Positions 1 through 10,915 of a stretch of 64,000 bases of DNA are shown here, in pieces. Under the pieces are notes generated by a model. It saw only the letters and a program-made list of their open reading frames with translations. It did not search any database and was not told the DNA's origin. Made by a program: the position numbers and the translations under genes. Source of the stretch: Apostichopus japonicus (taxonomy: Eukaryota; Echinodermata; Holothuroidea; Aspidochirotida; Stichopodidae); contig NC_092566.1 in NCBI RefSeq assembly GCF_037975245.1, forward strand, positions 2,482,001-2,546,000, written 5' to 3'. How positions within the stretch are numbered: the stretch's first letter is position 1; every line of letters starts with the position of its first letter.

Positions 1-156
1 ATGTTAGACACTTATTTTTCCTTTTGTCTATGACAGTATTGCTGATAGATGATTATCAAAGCTGATGTTAACATGTCCTGTTTTTCATTTGTCGATTGAT
101 TTGTGATACAAGGTGTTAAGATGTTTTGTTCTATCTGAGTGATTCTTGAATCTGAG

Positions 157-235
157 TAAAGGCCCCACTATAGGGTCTTAGATGGGGACTTTGATGGTGT
201 CCCTCCTGATCCTTTTTTTCTACTAAACTAAACTA
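157..235. repeat. Dispersed repeat copy
   Basis: The block around atggggac and gtgtccctcctgatcc followed by a T run and ctact recurs near 53900-53918 continued at 56426-56465, where it is the host of a large insertion. It marks an interspersed repeat family of unknown type. The rest of 1-285 shows nothing else. Confidence 0.6.
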
Positions 236-285
236 AAATAAACTAAACTTCCTCTCTTAACTCAAACCACAGTTTTTCATAGCCA

Positions 286-366
286 AACCAATCAAGTCTG
301 GAATTCCGAAATACGACCATGCATATATGGCAATCTCCAAGAACAAATTTGAAAACAGTCATTGTC
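286..366 (+). CDS. Possible further WAPL exon upstream (weak)
   Basis: After an acceptor-like ttttcatag, one frame reads KYDHAYMAISKNKFENSHC, vaguely like the QAYLIAYKNSQL segment that precedes the next exon in vertebrate WAPL. All candidate donors near 357-376 leave one base, whereas the exon at 440 needs two. Either a border is wrong, there is a base error, or the resemblance is chance. Confidence 0.25.
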
Positions 367-439
367 GTAAAAAAAGTTAAAAATGAAAGGACACCCAGAC
401 TTGAAGAAGTATGTTCCTTCCCTTTGGTTTCTTCTCCAG

Positions 440-585
440 TTTCCTTTCACTCTGTGAGAAACACATCGAAGTTAGTCCGGCCGACTCTACAGATCCAGAC
501 GGCCAAGATGCAAACCTCTCGAAACTTGTCATCCAGGGTCTGCTCGCTAATCTCAGATTGCTTCTAAATTTAACCCACAATAATG
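440..585 (+). CDS. WAPL: WAPL exon a (first confident exon)
   Basis: The acceptor follows a pyrimidine stretch ending ttctccag. The first base completes a codon, so the preceding exon should leave two bases. It encodes SLCEKHIEVSPADSTD and then LLANLRLLLNLTHNN, and ends with one base (G) before a gtgag donor. The G joins AA of the next exon to give Glu, as in the family motif NEWGS. Confidence 0.8.
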
Positions 586-3500
586 GTGAGTTGCCGTGGT
601 GATATAGGCTGCCGTTCTCTTTCTCTATTTCTCTAGAAATCACATACTTTAAACAGAGCAAAGTTTCTGTGTTAATTCTTAAATGGCTACATGCTCTCAT
701 TTGGATGAAGCATTTGGATTATTTTGTACCATCAAGAATCATATGATGTAACTTTTGTTGTATTACAAGTTGTAATTTAATTTTTTTTGGGGTGGGGTTG
801 GGAATTTGAGGACATATTTTGATTTATTGATCTGCTTTCATGGTGAGTTTAAGTAAGCTACATTGTGTTGATTCTATAAGGTGATGGTTTGCAAACTATG
901 GGGCAACACCCAAAAAGCTTTTGTGGTTCACGGGATATCTACAGTTTTCAGAGTCTGTTATGTTTTAGTCAAATCTAATCACGCTTCAGAGGGGTGCGGT
1001 TTGCTGGATTTTGACTCAGTCCTCACGAAAGATCCTGGGTTTTGGTTCTAAAAGTTTGCGGACCGCTGCTCTAAAGCAGGGTCGACCAACATGTTACTGA
1101 GTGGCCTCGTTCTGTCTCCTAGGAGTACCTATATGACACTCAGAACATCCTCTGTGACCCCACAGACCATTGTTTGTTGCTTTCTGATCAGCCTTAATAT
1201 TTTTACCTGCCACAACTGATAGGTACACACTTTCATGCTGTTGTGTACATTGCTAAAGAATTATGGGCATGTTATTAACAAAACTTTTTGGTCGCTGAGT
1301 TTCTTAATTCAACATCCTTCAGAATTACAACGAAGAATCACACACTTCTTAAATTTATTTTTCTTTTCCCTTCCTATCCCAGAATGGGGTAGCATGAAGA
1401 TTGGGGAGCAGGACGGGCTCATGTTTACCGTGTTACAGTGCGTACTTCAGTTACCACAGTTCATTCCAAAAGATCAAAGATTTGATCTCTTGGTACTGGT
1501 AAGTGGGTGTTTTATTCTCCTTTTCTAGCTAGAAATAGTTGAATTTTATTTGAACTATTTTGGTGCTATGTTTGAAAAAATTTCCTTTTTTCCCCCCACC
1601 CCCTTCTATGTATGATAAACAATGTGTTCTCACCTGTGGAGTTATGTTTCATTGTGATGTTTGGGTCAAGTTTGGGTCAAGTTTGGCAAACCTTTGTGAA
1701 CCCAAACTCTTGCCTTTTGGCCCATATTAATGTGACAAGGTATAATGAACCTTTGGGATTGTGAAAAGCATGCAAGTTTGAACTATTGCCATATTGATTG
1801 TCCACAGAGCCTGGGTTTGCTGATCAACTTGGTTGAACACAATGTGACCAATGCAAGAATACTAACATTGATGAAAACCAACCACTCGTACGACTCTCAG
1901 GCAGAGGCGGACCAGACAAAATCTGAGGGCAGTGTTGGGGAAGTCTCGTCAATAAGTGCTCTCACAGAAGTAAGTAGAATGCCATATATGAACAACACCA
2001 TGTTGGATGTAGGTTAGATTTCCACCGTGTTATTATGTCAATAGTATATTCATAAATGCTTTCTCAGTTTATAAGGGTCATCCATTAGCATTCTAACTTA
2101 AATGTCTTCATTTTTATGTCATCGTATGTGTTGTGACAGGAGAAGACAGGTTATGATAAAACGTGATGTTAAACAGAATAAAATTCAGTGTATCTTTAAG
2201 GTACAGAGTTTGCTATTTGATAGCAGAGTAGTAAAATCCTGGTGGTGACTCATAGATGGGGGCATGGGGGGATGGGGGGGGGTACCAATGCAATTGGACT
2301 GTTCTTCTTTAAAAAATCCTACAAACTGTACACTAGGGCTGTGTCATCCTGGTTAATTCACTAACTGGATAACCGTTTTTATTATCCCAACGGTTCGTTT
2401 TCCATGTAACCAGAATATATTTCTTTGTAAATTGCGTAGCCCCTAGCGTGGGCATTGCATGATATTGACAGGCCTAATAATATTACTACTGTACTTGACA
2501 ACTTTTATCCCTTCTACAACCTTTCATATCCCTCTGACATCATAAGAAACCTTTGAAAGGGTTACTGTTTTCTACGAGTGTTTCAGACTTGGTAATCAAT
2601 TAATAAAAGGGGAACCTCGTATACGTTTAGTCAAATATTTTTTCGTGTGTGGATAAAATCACACACCACCGAAAACGAAAATACTATACAGGTGAAAAGT
2701 AATCGAAGTTAAAACCTTAAAAGTCCATCGACACAGCAACAATGTACGTAATTTACAACATTACCTCTTCTAGACAAAGCACATTCGTACCAAACAACTG
2801 TCTATTTCTAGCTAATTGACAGTTGTAAACAAGGCTACGCAGTGTGAAGTGTTTTGCAAACCGAAGGTTATGCAAGATTTTCCCATTGACTTAGTGTATT
2901 GTTTGGCTACCATGTGGTCGAAGATAGCAGCAATAACGAAAGTATTCGGTGAATATTTTTAATGCCAGCTAACTGCGACACAATTTCTGAGAATAAGCAG
3001 ATGGTAAGGCTAGATTTCCCATTGACTTAGTGTGGTTTTAGGCTACCATGTGGTCGAAGATAGCAGCAATAACAAAAGTATTAGGTGGATATTTTATGGC
3101 CAGCTAACTGCCACACAATATGAGGGAATAAACAAATGGTTACCCTAGATTTCCACGTTGACTTATTGTGATGTTAGGTTACCATGTAATTGGAGATTTG
3201 TTGGGATTTTAGGCAAACATAAGTTTGTCGGGTGCATGTGTCTTTGATGTCATCAAGTAGCTAGCTGTGGTAGTCCATAGCAAGTGCTTTGCTCTTATAG
3301 TAATAGCTACTGTATACGTTCGTGATTCAAGCGTAAATATTGAATGAATTCTCACAATTATTTTTTGATGCGTTATTTCATAGGAAATTTACGGGATGAT
3401 AAGATGTAAACTTTTAACATGAGGGATTTGAACTCAGACTGTGGTAATCCTGCCATTAATGTGAACCCTGCTTGGTAATCCCTTCAATCGTACCACCGAT

Positions 3501-6500
3501 CTTATGCGTGATAATTTTTGCCATTGTCATGTGATTGTCGGCAAGCAACTGTTGGAGTCTATTTCGGAAACAATTTGATCTAAAGATGCGCAACGACGAC
3601 TGAGTAATTGGCAAGACAAAAAACAGTCTTAAATTTTAAGATGTACGGCGGATGTTTAGCCGGCCATTCGGTCAGTTAACTGTTTAACTGTTTAACTAAT
3701 TGTTTTATCTCACTTCTTTAAACAGCTCTTCCTCCTACGACAGCGAGCAGCAGTTAAACTTGAGAACCAAACAGTGAATGACGTAGATGAAGAAGAGATA
3801 CCAGCCGATGCCCACAATGACATAGATGACTGGATCACCGTAGAGACGGAACCAGTCGGTAACAACAGTGACGGTAGCATCCAACCCACCCAGGAGGAGA
3901 TCAAGCAATCTATAAGAAGAGGTAAGAACAACTGACCACATACTAAGAACGGTGACTACATAGGAAATAATGCTGACTGCATAGGTAATAGGAGTGACTG
4001 CATAGGTAACAACAGTGACTACATAGGTAATAGGAGTGACTACATAGGTAATAATGCTGACTACATAGGTAATAGGAGTGACTACATAGGAAATAATGCT
4101 GATTGCATAGGTAATAGCAGTGACTGCATAGGTAATAATGCTGACTACTGCATAGGTAATAGCAGTGACTGCATAGGTAATAGGAGTGACTACATAGGTA
4201 ATAACAGTGACTACATAGGTAATAATGCTGACTGCATAGGTAATAGCAGTGACTACATAGGTAATTACAGTGACTGCATAGGTAATAGCAGTCACTGCAT
4301 AGGTAATAATGCTGACTACATATGTAATGACAGTGATGACATACGTAATAGCAGTAACTCCATAGGTAATAATGTTGACTGCATTGGTGATAACAGTGAC
4401 TACATAGGAATCTAAGTGACTAAAAATTGGAATTGAAGATCCAACCCAGAAAGTGACATGGAGGGGATGTCAGGGAGGGGAAATGTGCCTTTTGTGTAAT
4501 ATATATTTATATTAAGATTTAAAAATCTCATATTGTTTTACTTAGCCACATACCTGTATCTTTGTAACAATTATTGATGCTTTTATTATAGCCTTACATA
4601 CTGCTGGCAGGCATATGGAAGACAGCATTGTAGCGTCCTACGCAGCCCTATTACTTGGGTGCCTACTCAGGGAAAACAAGGTAAGGAGTGATATCATAAA
4701 TCCCTGTCAAGGATTAACAATTCTTCACATATTCAATTATGTTATGTTACATTATGTTCATTCCTTATACCTATTATGCATTTTCCGTATGCAATTGTCA
4801 TGCATATTCCATTCCATCATGCAATTGCATATTCCATGCATATTCCATGCAATTGTATATTCCAATGCATTCCATGCATTCAATGCATATTCCATTCCAT
4901 CATTGCATGTCATGCAATTGTCATGCATATTCCATTCCATCATGCAATTGCATATTCCATGCAATTGCATATTCCAATGCATTCCATGCATTCAATGCAT
5001 ATTCCATTCCATCATTGCATGTCATGCAATTGTCATGCATATTCCATTCCATCATGCAATTGCATATTCCATGCAATTGCATATTCCAATGCATTCCATG
5101 CATATTCCATTCCATCATTGCATGTCATGCAATTGTCATGCATATTCCATTCCATCTGTACAAAATGTAAAGGTAGATGAGATTAATAACAAACTCAATG
5201 TCAGTGTTATGTTGAGCCTGTGACACAAGGTCCCTTTACAATACTCTTCAATTTCATGAAAACATAGGCCGAAGTGAATCAAATTACTCACAGAAAATGA
5301 AGAATCTTGAGAGCAAGTTTTCTACGTTGTTTTACAAAGTAGTACATATCACAGTGTGAATAAATGCCATGTACTTGTTTGTATCATTTGTAATTTGACC
5401 GAGATATGTATGACACACATGAACAGTTGAATTCTGTGAGAAGGCTAGTTTGTGAATAACTTCATTACGTGATGACATCATTCGCTCTGCTGTTTCCAGA
5501 TGTATTCGCAAAATAATACCAAAATAGTAATCAATTTATAATTTTGCTATACAAAATGGCTTTGTGGATGTGTATGTTGACCTGAAGTAGTTGCAGAAAA
5601 TGTGCTGCGATTTTGTTAAGCAACCAACGTCATCCATTGGATGATCCCTTTATTAATTTGTGTTTGTGACTTTTTTTTTTAGTGTATGTGTACATGTGTT
5701 GAAGGAAGGGGTACAAGAAGGAACCAGGGGTACCAAATTCATGTGAAGTGGTTCTTTTCCATCAGGAAGTTAAAAGTATGGTGCCTTCTAACAAAAATTG
5801 ACAGTTAAATATGGCTTTTAGAAATGTACTATTCATTGTGGTTGTGATCATGGTCTTTCCCAATTCCTTGGCCAAGAAATTGCAGTCATGACAGAAATCA
5901 TCTGTCGTGAATTAAAATTACTTTGACCTATTAATTGACAGCTAAACGTGAAGAAAGTTCGGGACTGCCTTCCAAATGGCGATTTCGCAGTCATGGTTTT
6001 CATGCTGAAGAAACTACTCTCCTTCATGGAATTGACAGTAAGTATAAGGAAGCTTTTGCACAGTTTGATATAATTTCATGGGTGGAAACATTCTTGTGTA
6101 TATAGAATATCGCATTATGTTGCTTCGAATCAATAACTGATAATCCTGAGGATACTAGATTGGGAGTAGAACGGACATGACCACTGAAAGTGTAATGGTT
6201 TGACTTCCTGTATTCATGCAAGATGCTAAGGTTTCTTGGAGTTACCACTATTCTTGAATCAAATAGGATGTAGTGATCGTAGGGGGAGGGGGGTGGGGAT
6301 GGAAGGGAAGGGTTGATTGGACTATTGATTCCTGGGAGTTAATGTCAAGGATGTTAATCTACTCTCCCTGTCATCATTCTTGTAGTCAAAACCTTGAACT
6401 AAGTAGAAAACTCTTGTTCTCTTCAACTGATTAGAGTGCAATGTGACAAGACAAAAATCATAAAGAAGGTACTTTCTGACAGTTGGGAACTTTATTTTGG

Positions 6501-6733
6501 TATATAATGTAACAATGATGGACGACACTTTATATACATAGTGGGAATCCCGAAATCGCGCATCCTATTGCAAACACTGCCCTAGAGAGGAGTTTCATTT
6601 CCTCTTACGTTTCTTATTTTAATTTGACATACTCTCATCTGCTCATTTCTTGTCCTTTCTTCATCAGGATGCAGATGGTACTACCGGTCAGAAATCCATA
6701 TCCAAGGTCATCGAAGTCTTAGAGTGCTGTTAA
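440..6733 (+). CDS. WAPL: WAPL cohesin release factor, C-terminal part (7 exons)
   Basis: Wings apart-like protein removes cohesin from chromatin by opening the SMC3-kleisin gate together with PDS5. Only the C-terminal end of the conserved WAPL domain lies in the window. Exons: 440-585, 1383-1498, 1808-1969, 3726-3921, 4592-4680, 5942-6037, 6668-6733. All internal borders are AG/GT and the phases join without a break. Family landmarks I recognise are LLNLTHNNEWGS across exons 1/2, RFDLLVLSLGLLINLVE across exons 2/3, HMEDSIVASYAALLLGCL, a segment resembling VREYLPEGDFSIM of vertebrate WAPL, and a C-terminus TTGQKSISKVIEVLECC. The acidic linker encoded by 3726-3921 is the variable part, as in other animals. 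The gene begins outside the window. Introns carry several repeats. Identification is firm; the first exon's left border is least certain. Confidence 0.93.
1383..1498 (+). CDS. WAPL: WAPL exon b
   Basis: It encodes EWGSMKIGEQDGLMFTVLQ and PQFIPKDQRFDLLVL. The acceptor is tatcccag and the donor gtaagt. This segment is among the best conserved of the WAPL domain. Confidence 0.93.
1808..1969 (+). CDS. WAPL: WAPL exon c
   Basis: 54 codons, phase 0 at both ends. It begins SLGLLINLVEHNVTNAR, a WAPL signature, then runs into a Ser/Glu-rich stretch ending SSISALTE. The donor is gtaagt. Confidence 0.94.
2870..3200. repeat. Subrepeat array related to a distant intron element
   Basis: About three diverged tandem units contain cccattgacttagtgt and accatgtggtcgaagatag. 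The same unit recurs in tandem at 45915-46390 inside the hAT-like element of ANKHD1 intron 1, so this WAPL intron probably holds a relative of that transposon. Its ends are not resolved. Confidence 0.7.
3726..3921 (+). CDS. WAPL: WAPL exon d (acidic linker)
   Basis: It starts LFLLRQRAAVKLENQ, matching the LFLEREEAAQ region of vertebrate WAPL, and continues as an Asp/Glu-rich linker. It ends with one G before gtaagaa, completed by CC of the next exon to give Ala. A 21-bp minisatellite begins within about 30 bases of the donor. Confidence 0.9.
3930..4420. repeat. 21-bp minisatellite in WAPL intron
   Basis: About 24 tandem units of roughly 21 bp, consensus close to gtgactacataggtaatagca. It starts just after the donor of exon 3726-3921. 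The apparent long minus-strand reading frame here is a by-product of a unit length divisible by three. The remainder of the intron to 4591 is plain AT-rich sequence. Confidence 0.9.
4592..4680 (+). CDS. WAPL: WAPL exon e
   Basis: It encodes LHTAGRHMEDSIVASYAA and LLLGCLLRENK. The acceptor is ttattatag and the donor gtaagg. Confidence 0.95.
4780..5156. repeat. ATGCA/ATTCCA-rich higher-order tandem repeat
   Basis: Short words (atgcaattg, catattcca, tccattccatca) are arranged in units of 123, 112 and 103 bp, measured between successive gcaattgtca anchors at 4791, 4914, 5026 and 5129. Many words are palindromic (gcaattgc, atgcat). Several frames stay open only because of repetition. The intron continues to 5941 without other features. 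Confidence 0.9.
5942..6037 (+). CDS. WAPL: WAPL exon f
   Basis: 32 codons, phase 0. It encodes LNVKKVRDCLPNGDFAVM followed by a hydrophobic helix ending LLSFMELT. The donor is gtaagt. Confidence 0.95.
6668..6733 (+). CDS. WAPL: WAPL terminal coding exon
   Basis: It encodes DADGTTGQKSISKVIEVLEC plus a final Cys, then taa at 6731-6733. The TTGQKSIS motif and Cys terminus match the known end of WAPL, so this is the natural stop. Confidence 0.95.
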   Translation, partial: DADGTTGQKSISKVIEVLECC

Positions 6734-8205
6734 TGTCTGCAGACTAACGGTCATATTCCATTCCATCTGTACATAGGTGTAATTTTTGGAATTTATTTTA
6801 CCCCCCCCCTCCCTTTTTTCCCCCAATTTTTTTTTTCTTGTAAATTACTCTTTTCTTTTTTCTTGGAATGTTGCATTTTTTTTGTAATGAATTTAAATTA
6901 ATTCTAAATTAAAATATATGCAGGGAGATAGAGTGGGAGGCAGAATGGAGAGAGGGATAAAACATTCTTTTGTTTATATTGTTGAGGATATCGTCTGCCA
7001 TCAGCAGACTCTGACAGCGTATTTTTATAACGGAGAAAGGCCTCTTTCTGAATCTGATGCAGTTTACAAAGTGGAAGAGAGGTTATCGGTAGTACAGCAT
7101 TAGGGGTGGGCGGGGAGTGGGGGAAGGAGCCATGTGGTGGGAGGGGGGTGTCATCTTATTACGGTGCATTTTTACGGATACATAACTCAAGTGTTTCTAA
7201 CAGAAATACATTGGTTTGTTAATATAATTGAAGGCAGAATGACGTCATTTGCTTTTGTATAGCACCTCGTAACTTATATCTTTAGTAGTATGTCTTATGT
7301 CATAGTCAGTCCATACTACTATACCATAAGAGCACACTAAAATTCTACTCCTTACCAAGTCTGGAAGCTATTAAGTGAACCATGTCACTGTAATTTGTTA
7401 CATCATGGAAGTTATGTAAGTGTTAGAGAATATATAAAGCCTCGTCAACACAACGTATGTTATCCTTGTGACTTGTAAATTGTAGATTAAATTTCATACA
7501 CCCTAGCAATAAGCTGATCTGGTCGGCTCTTAAGCCCCAGCACTACCATTGGGCTGGAAAATGGTCACAGTTCTTGCCATACCAAGATTTCAGTTGTATC
7601 TCTAAATGCAAAGAGTTGGTAATTACTGTGGCCACAAGTACAAGTTGATGCATACAGTATAGAACACCATGGGGGTTCGACAACACACATAAAGCTGGCC
7701 GCACTGTAACGACTGAATAGGACCAAACTCAACTCAACTGCCGTGACCTAGTCGTGAAGACCCATGTTCTCACTATTGACCTCTACTGACCTCTGCACAC
7801 TGAGTGAGTCCTGATCATGCACACACCACTGGTTTCTGTTATTGACCAGTTCTTGTTTTGGTCACAATGTCCAAAAACCTCTGCCCTGCTTGATTACATA
7901 CCAAACTAGCAGTCTGGAGAATGCTACATTATTCATAAACGAGGCTGATGCATCCATAAACTGGCAAACTCTTGATGTGTCGTACCCTTAGGCATATGTA
8001 CGTTCTCCGAGTATAAAAGACTTTCCACGTAACGATGATTAAGTCGTAGTCTGGTTGTGATCAGTCAGGCATCGTGTACAGCAAGATTTAGACACACTTG
8101 AGATGTAGACAAAAGGAAAATAGGACTAGAAAATACTACAGTTGTCTGTCAGATTGATATACTGGAGTTTAAGAAAGGTGCTTCGGTAGCTTGTTGAACT
8201 AGATT

Positions 8206-8211
8206 AATAAA
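8206..8211 (+). terminator. Possible WAPL poly(A) signal
   Basis: AATAAA on the plus strand, about 1.47 kb after the stop. It is the first canonical hexamer I noticed downstream; cleavage could occur elsewhere. Confidence 0.3.
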
Positions 8212-9372
8212 GAAATTGTGTTACGATTTTGAAATTATAAATAATTTAATTAACACTATTATCATCATCACAGAAAGCAAAATAGAACGGCTGGTGAGAG
8301 ACTAGTGTGATGTACATTTAGTGGGACAATGACAGGGTATGAGTAAATAGTATCAACCTCTGTGACATATGGAGGACATGGGGCGGGGGGGGGTGTGGCC
8401 GTTGGTGAATGGACTGTTCCAGATTGATCAACAACCGTAGTTACTTGAAAGGTCTATGAGAGTCATGCATTAGCAAACATACATAAATTAATGCGATGAT
8501 TGCCGTTCATAATGTGTACAGTGTAAAGCAGTCTAGATTTTATTTATGATTTCAATTACCAATAAAAATCCTCATCAAATTAAACACATTGGATATGATC
8601 CAGCTTCCCATTTCGCAGCACCAATTCAAGGATTTTAGAATTCATCAATTTTTCAATCATCCATGTGGTTCCTTGCTCTTTGTTGCCAAACATTGTCAGT
8701 CATGTGATGTGCTAAGACCAGCTTAGTTTGACCTTTTTTCCCCAAAATGTGTAATATGTTTAATAGTATTGTGATCATACTTGGAATAAGAGATTAGCAT
8801 AATTTTGTTTGTAAAAGTTAAGCAAGTTATTATTACAAATTTTTTTTTTTTTTAAATATTGCCAGAAGCAGCATTTTGCCTTTGTTTAACCATTTTACTA
8901 AACCTTTGACTCAAAATTGAGAAAAATACTCAAACTAACACACACTTTTTAGAAGCTTTATCAAACTAACCTTGGTTAGCAAGTAAATCAATTCTATATG
9001 ATTCTGATGAATGTTATTTATCATCATCATTATTATTTATGTTTGCTTGGCCTACTTGGTTAGTCTTTTCTTTACAAAAAGCTTATCAGAAATTTTTCTA
9101 CTTCACTTCTTCCAGCAGATCAAGTAATTTTTCCAGTATAATTTGGCTTTTGGCTGAAATTAATATTGTTTAATATATGTAGATATTATAAGCACTTCAT
9201 AACAGTAACATTGTTTGCCTAGAATCCTATTTGCAAATAAGGCTAGGCCTACACCAATCTGTTATAAGAGTATCACAGACCTAGATTGGGTGCTGAATGA
9301 AATCACCCCCCCCATTCCCTGCCCCTCATTTCTTAAGGGAAATGATAAAGTAAACTTAACTTCTTTTGGAAG

Positions 9373-9626
9373 CAGGGACAGACCCAGGATTTTGAGATGG
9401 AGGGGGTATGACCCAGGGCTGCTGGATGGCCCCCCCCCACAGCCAAAAGAAAAAAAAAGAAAAATTCAAGAAGTGAAATGGTGCCTTCTGATGCATATTT
9501 AGGCTATAAATTTGATCTATGATTGGGACTAAATGCAAATTTTGGCTAATAACTACTTTTGCTTTTTGCATGGGGGTTAAAAGGGGATGTATGTTCACCC
9601 CCTTCCCACCCCTTGGTCAGTGCCTG
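9373..9626. mobile_element. Possible hAT-like miniature element (degenerate)
   Basis: The left edge CAGGGACAGACCCAGG and the reverse complement of the right edge, CAGGCACTGACCAAGG, are imperfect inverted repeats enclosing G/C-run-rich DNA. Flanking duplication is not clean (ggaag-like on both sides), so the borders are tentative. Confidence 0.4.
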
Positions 9627-10568
9627 GGAGGCAGTTACATGGCAGGGAACATTGGAAATCAGTTTTAAGGAATATGTCAGGAGAAGAGGAGGAAGTTACA
9701 CTTATACTGATCTTGTATCAATTCCTGGTTTTGCTTGTATCGGTCTTCTAGGATAATTGATTCATTTTCTGGAATGCTGAAACTGCTTCCCTTTTAGAGC
9801 CCTTGACTGTAGAGGATAAATGTCAAAATTAGGAATATGGAAACCTGGTTAAGAATATTCAAAATTATCTGTTCTCAATCCTGCTGTTGATTAATAACAG
9901 CCAAACCTTATTTTCATGTTAGGATAGTCCATTCTAAAGCATGTTAAACCATATGCCCAGCAAGCCTAAGCTTTCAAATTTCGTTGGGATTTGCAGCTAA
10001 TTTTCATTATTTTTTTTGTCAATACTTTGTTTTGTCATGTTTCTATGTTAACAATCAAGTTGCACAAACACAAAAATTATTAACTTTTCTTTTGACAGAC
10101 GGAAAGGGAGTTATTGATCTATAAGTGTCAAAGTGGATGAAGGATATAAAATGAATTCTGTAAAATGGGAAATTTTTCTGACAGTTTAAGGATATTTGTA
10201 CATTGCATGACTTTTTTTAAAAAAATCATGAAAATTTTGTAAATATTAATTTTTGAAGAATGGAATGGTCGTGGCTGGTTATTATTCTCAGCTATGCTAC
10301 TGATGCAGTAATGTCTAGGTCACTAAAAACCTTTTAATATTAAGAATATGTTTGGGTCATTTATGACAAACCCAAATTTGCATTTATGAACAGTTGAGCA
10401 CACCAAGTGTTGTTACTATTAGTATTGTGATATTTATTGATTAAATTTTGCATAATAGTTTTAAGTAGTCACCCACCCAAACCTTATCCCTCCTTCCGAT
10501 TTTGTAACTAAAGAAAGTTGATGCATTTATTTATTGACGTTCTTTTGACCACCATGTTTGACGAGATT

Positions 10569-10915
10569 AAGGACCCAGTTGGAACAGTATTCTAATACTA
10601 ATACCACTCAATACTATACCCTCATATCATACTTCAGAGCATTTGTACTGACAGTATGAACAGTTCCTAACCTTTCTCGGATTCTAATGCTAATACCACT
10701 CTATACTGTCCTCTCATATCATGCTTCCAAGCACTCGTACTGACAGTATGAACAGTTCATAAATTTTCTCTGATTCTAATGCTAATACCACTCTATACTG
10801 TCCTCTCATATCATGCTTCCAAGCACTCGTACTGACAGTATGAACAGTTCCTAAACTTTCCGATTCTAATGTTAATACCACTCTATACTGTCCTCTCATG
10901 TCAAAATTGAAACAA
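10569..10915. repeat. 92-bp tandem repeat
   Basis: About 3.7 copies; the anchor gtactgacag occurs at 10645, 10737 and 10829. The unit includes tcatgcttccaagcactcg and tactgacagtatgaacag. A related monomer with an inverted partner lies at 27565-27700. Confidence 0.88.

Larger units (their letters stand above)
586..3725. other. WAPL introns: mostly unremarkable, one repeat-rich block
   Basis: Introns 586-1382 and 1499-1807 show no features beyond low-complexity T and C runs. Intron 1970-3725 holds a G-run at 2262-2282 and, from about 2330, sequence with transposon character (a TAGGGCTGTGTCATCC-like edge and internal subrepeats), described separately. Confidence 0.6.
6734..10560. other. Convergent intergenic region, WAPL side
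   Basis: It probably includes the WAPL 3' UTR. It contains a C/T-rich run at 6798-6840, a G-rich block at 7101-7150, a 10-bp perfect hairpin at 7283-7321, a possible poly(A) signal at 8206-8211 and an imperfect transposon-like block at 9373-9626. I find no coding exon. Confidence 0.55.

Noticed and set aside
3735-4295. 186-codon minus-strand open frame opposite a WAPL exon and intron
   Set aside because: It is produced by the 21-bp minisatellite (period divisible by three) giving a repeating VVTVITYAV-like peptide, and it overlaps a real exon on the other strand.
4615-5223. Long plus-strand frames of about 130-200 codons rich in His/Ile/Ser/Met
   Set aside because: Open in several frames at once because of the ATGCA/ATTCCA repeat; only 4592-4680 is coding (WAPL).
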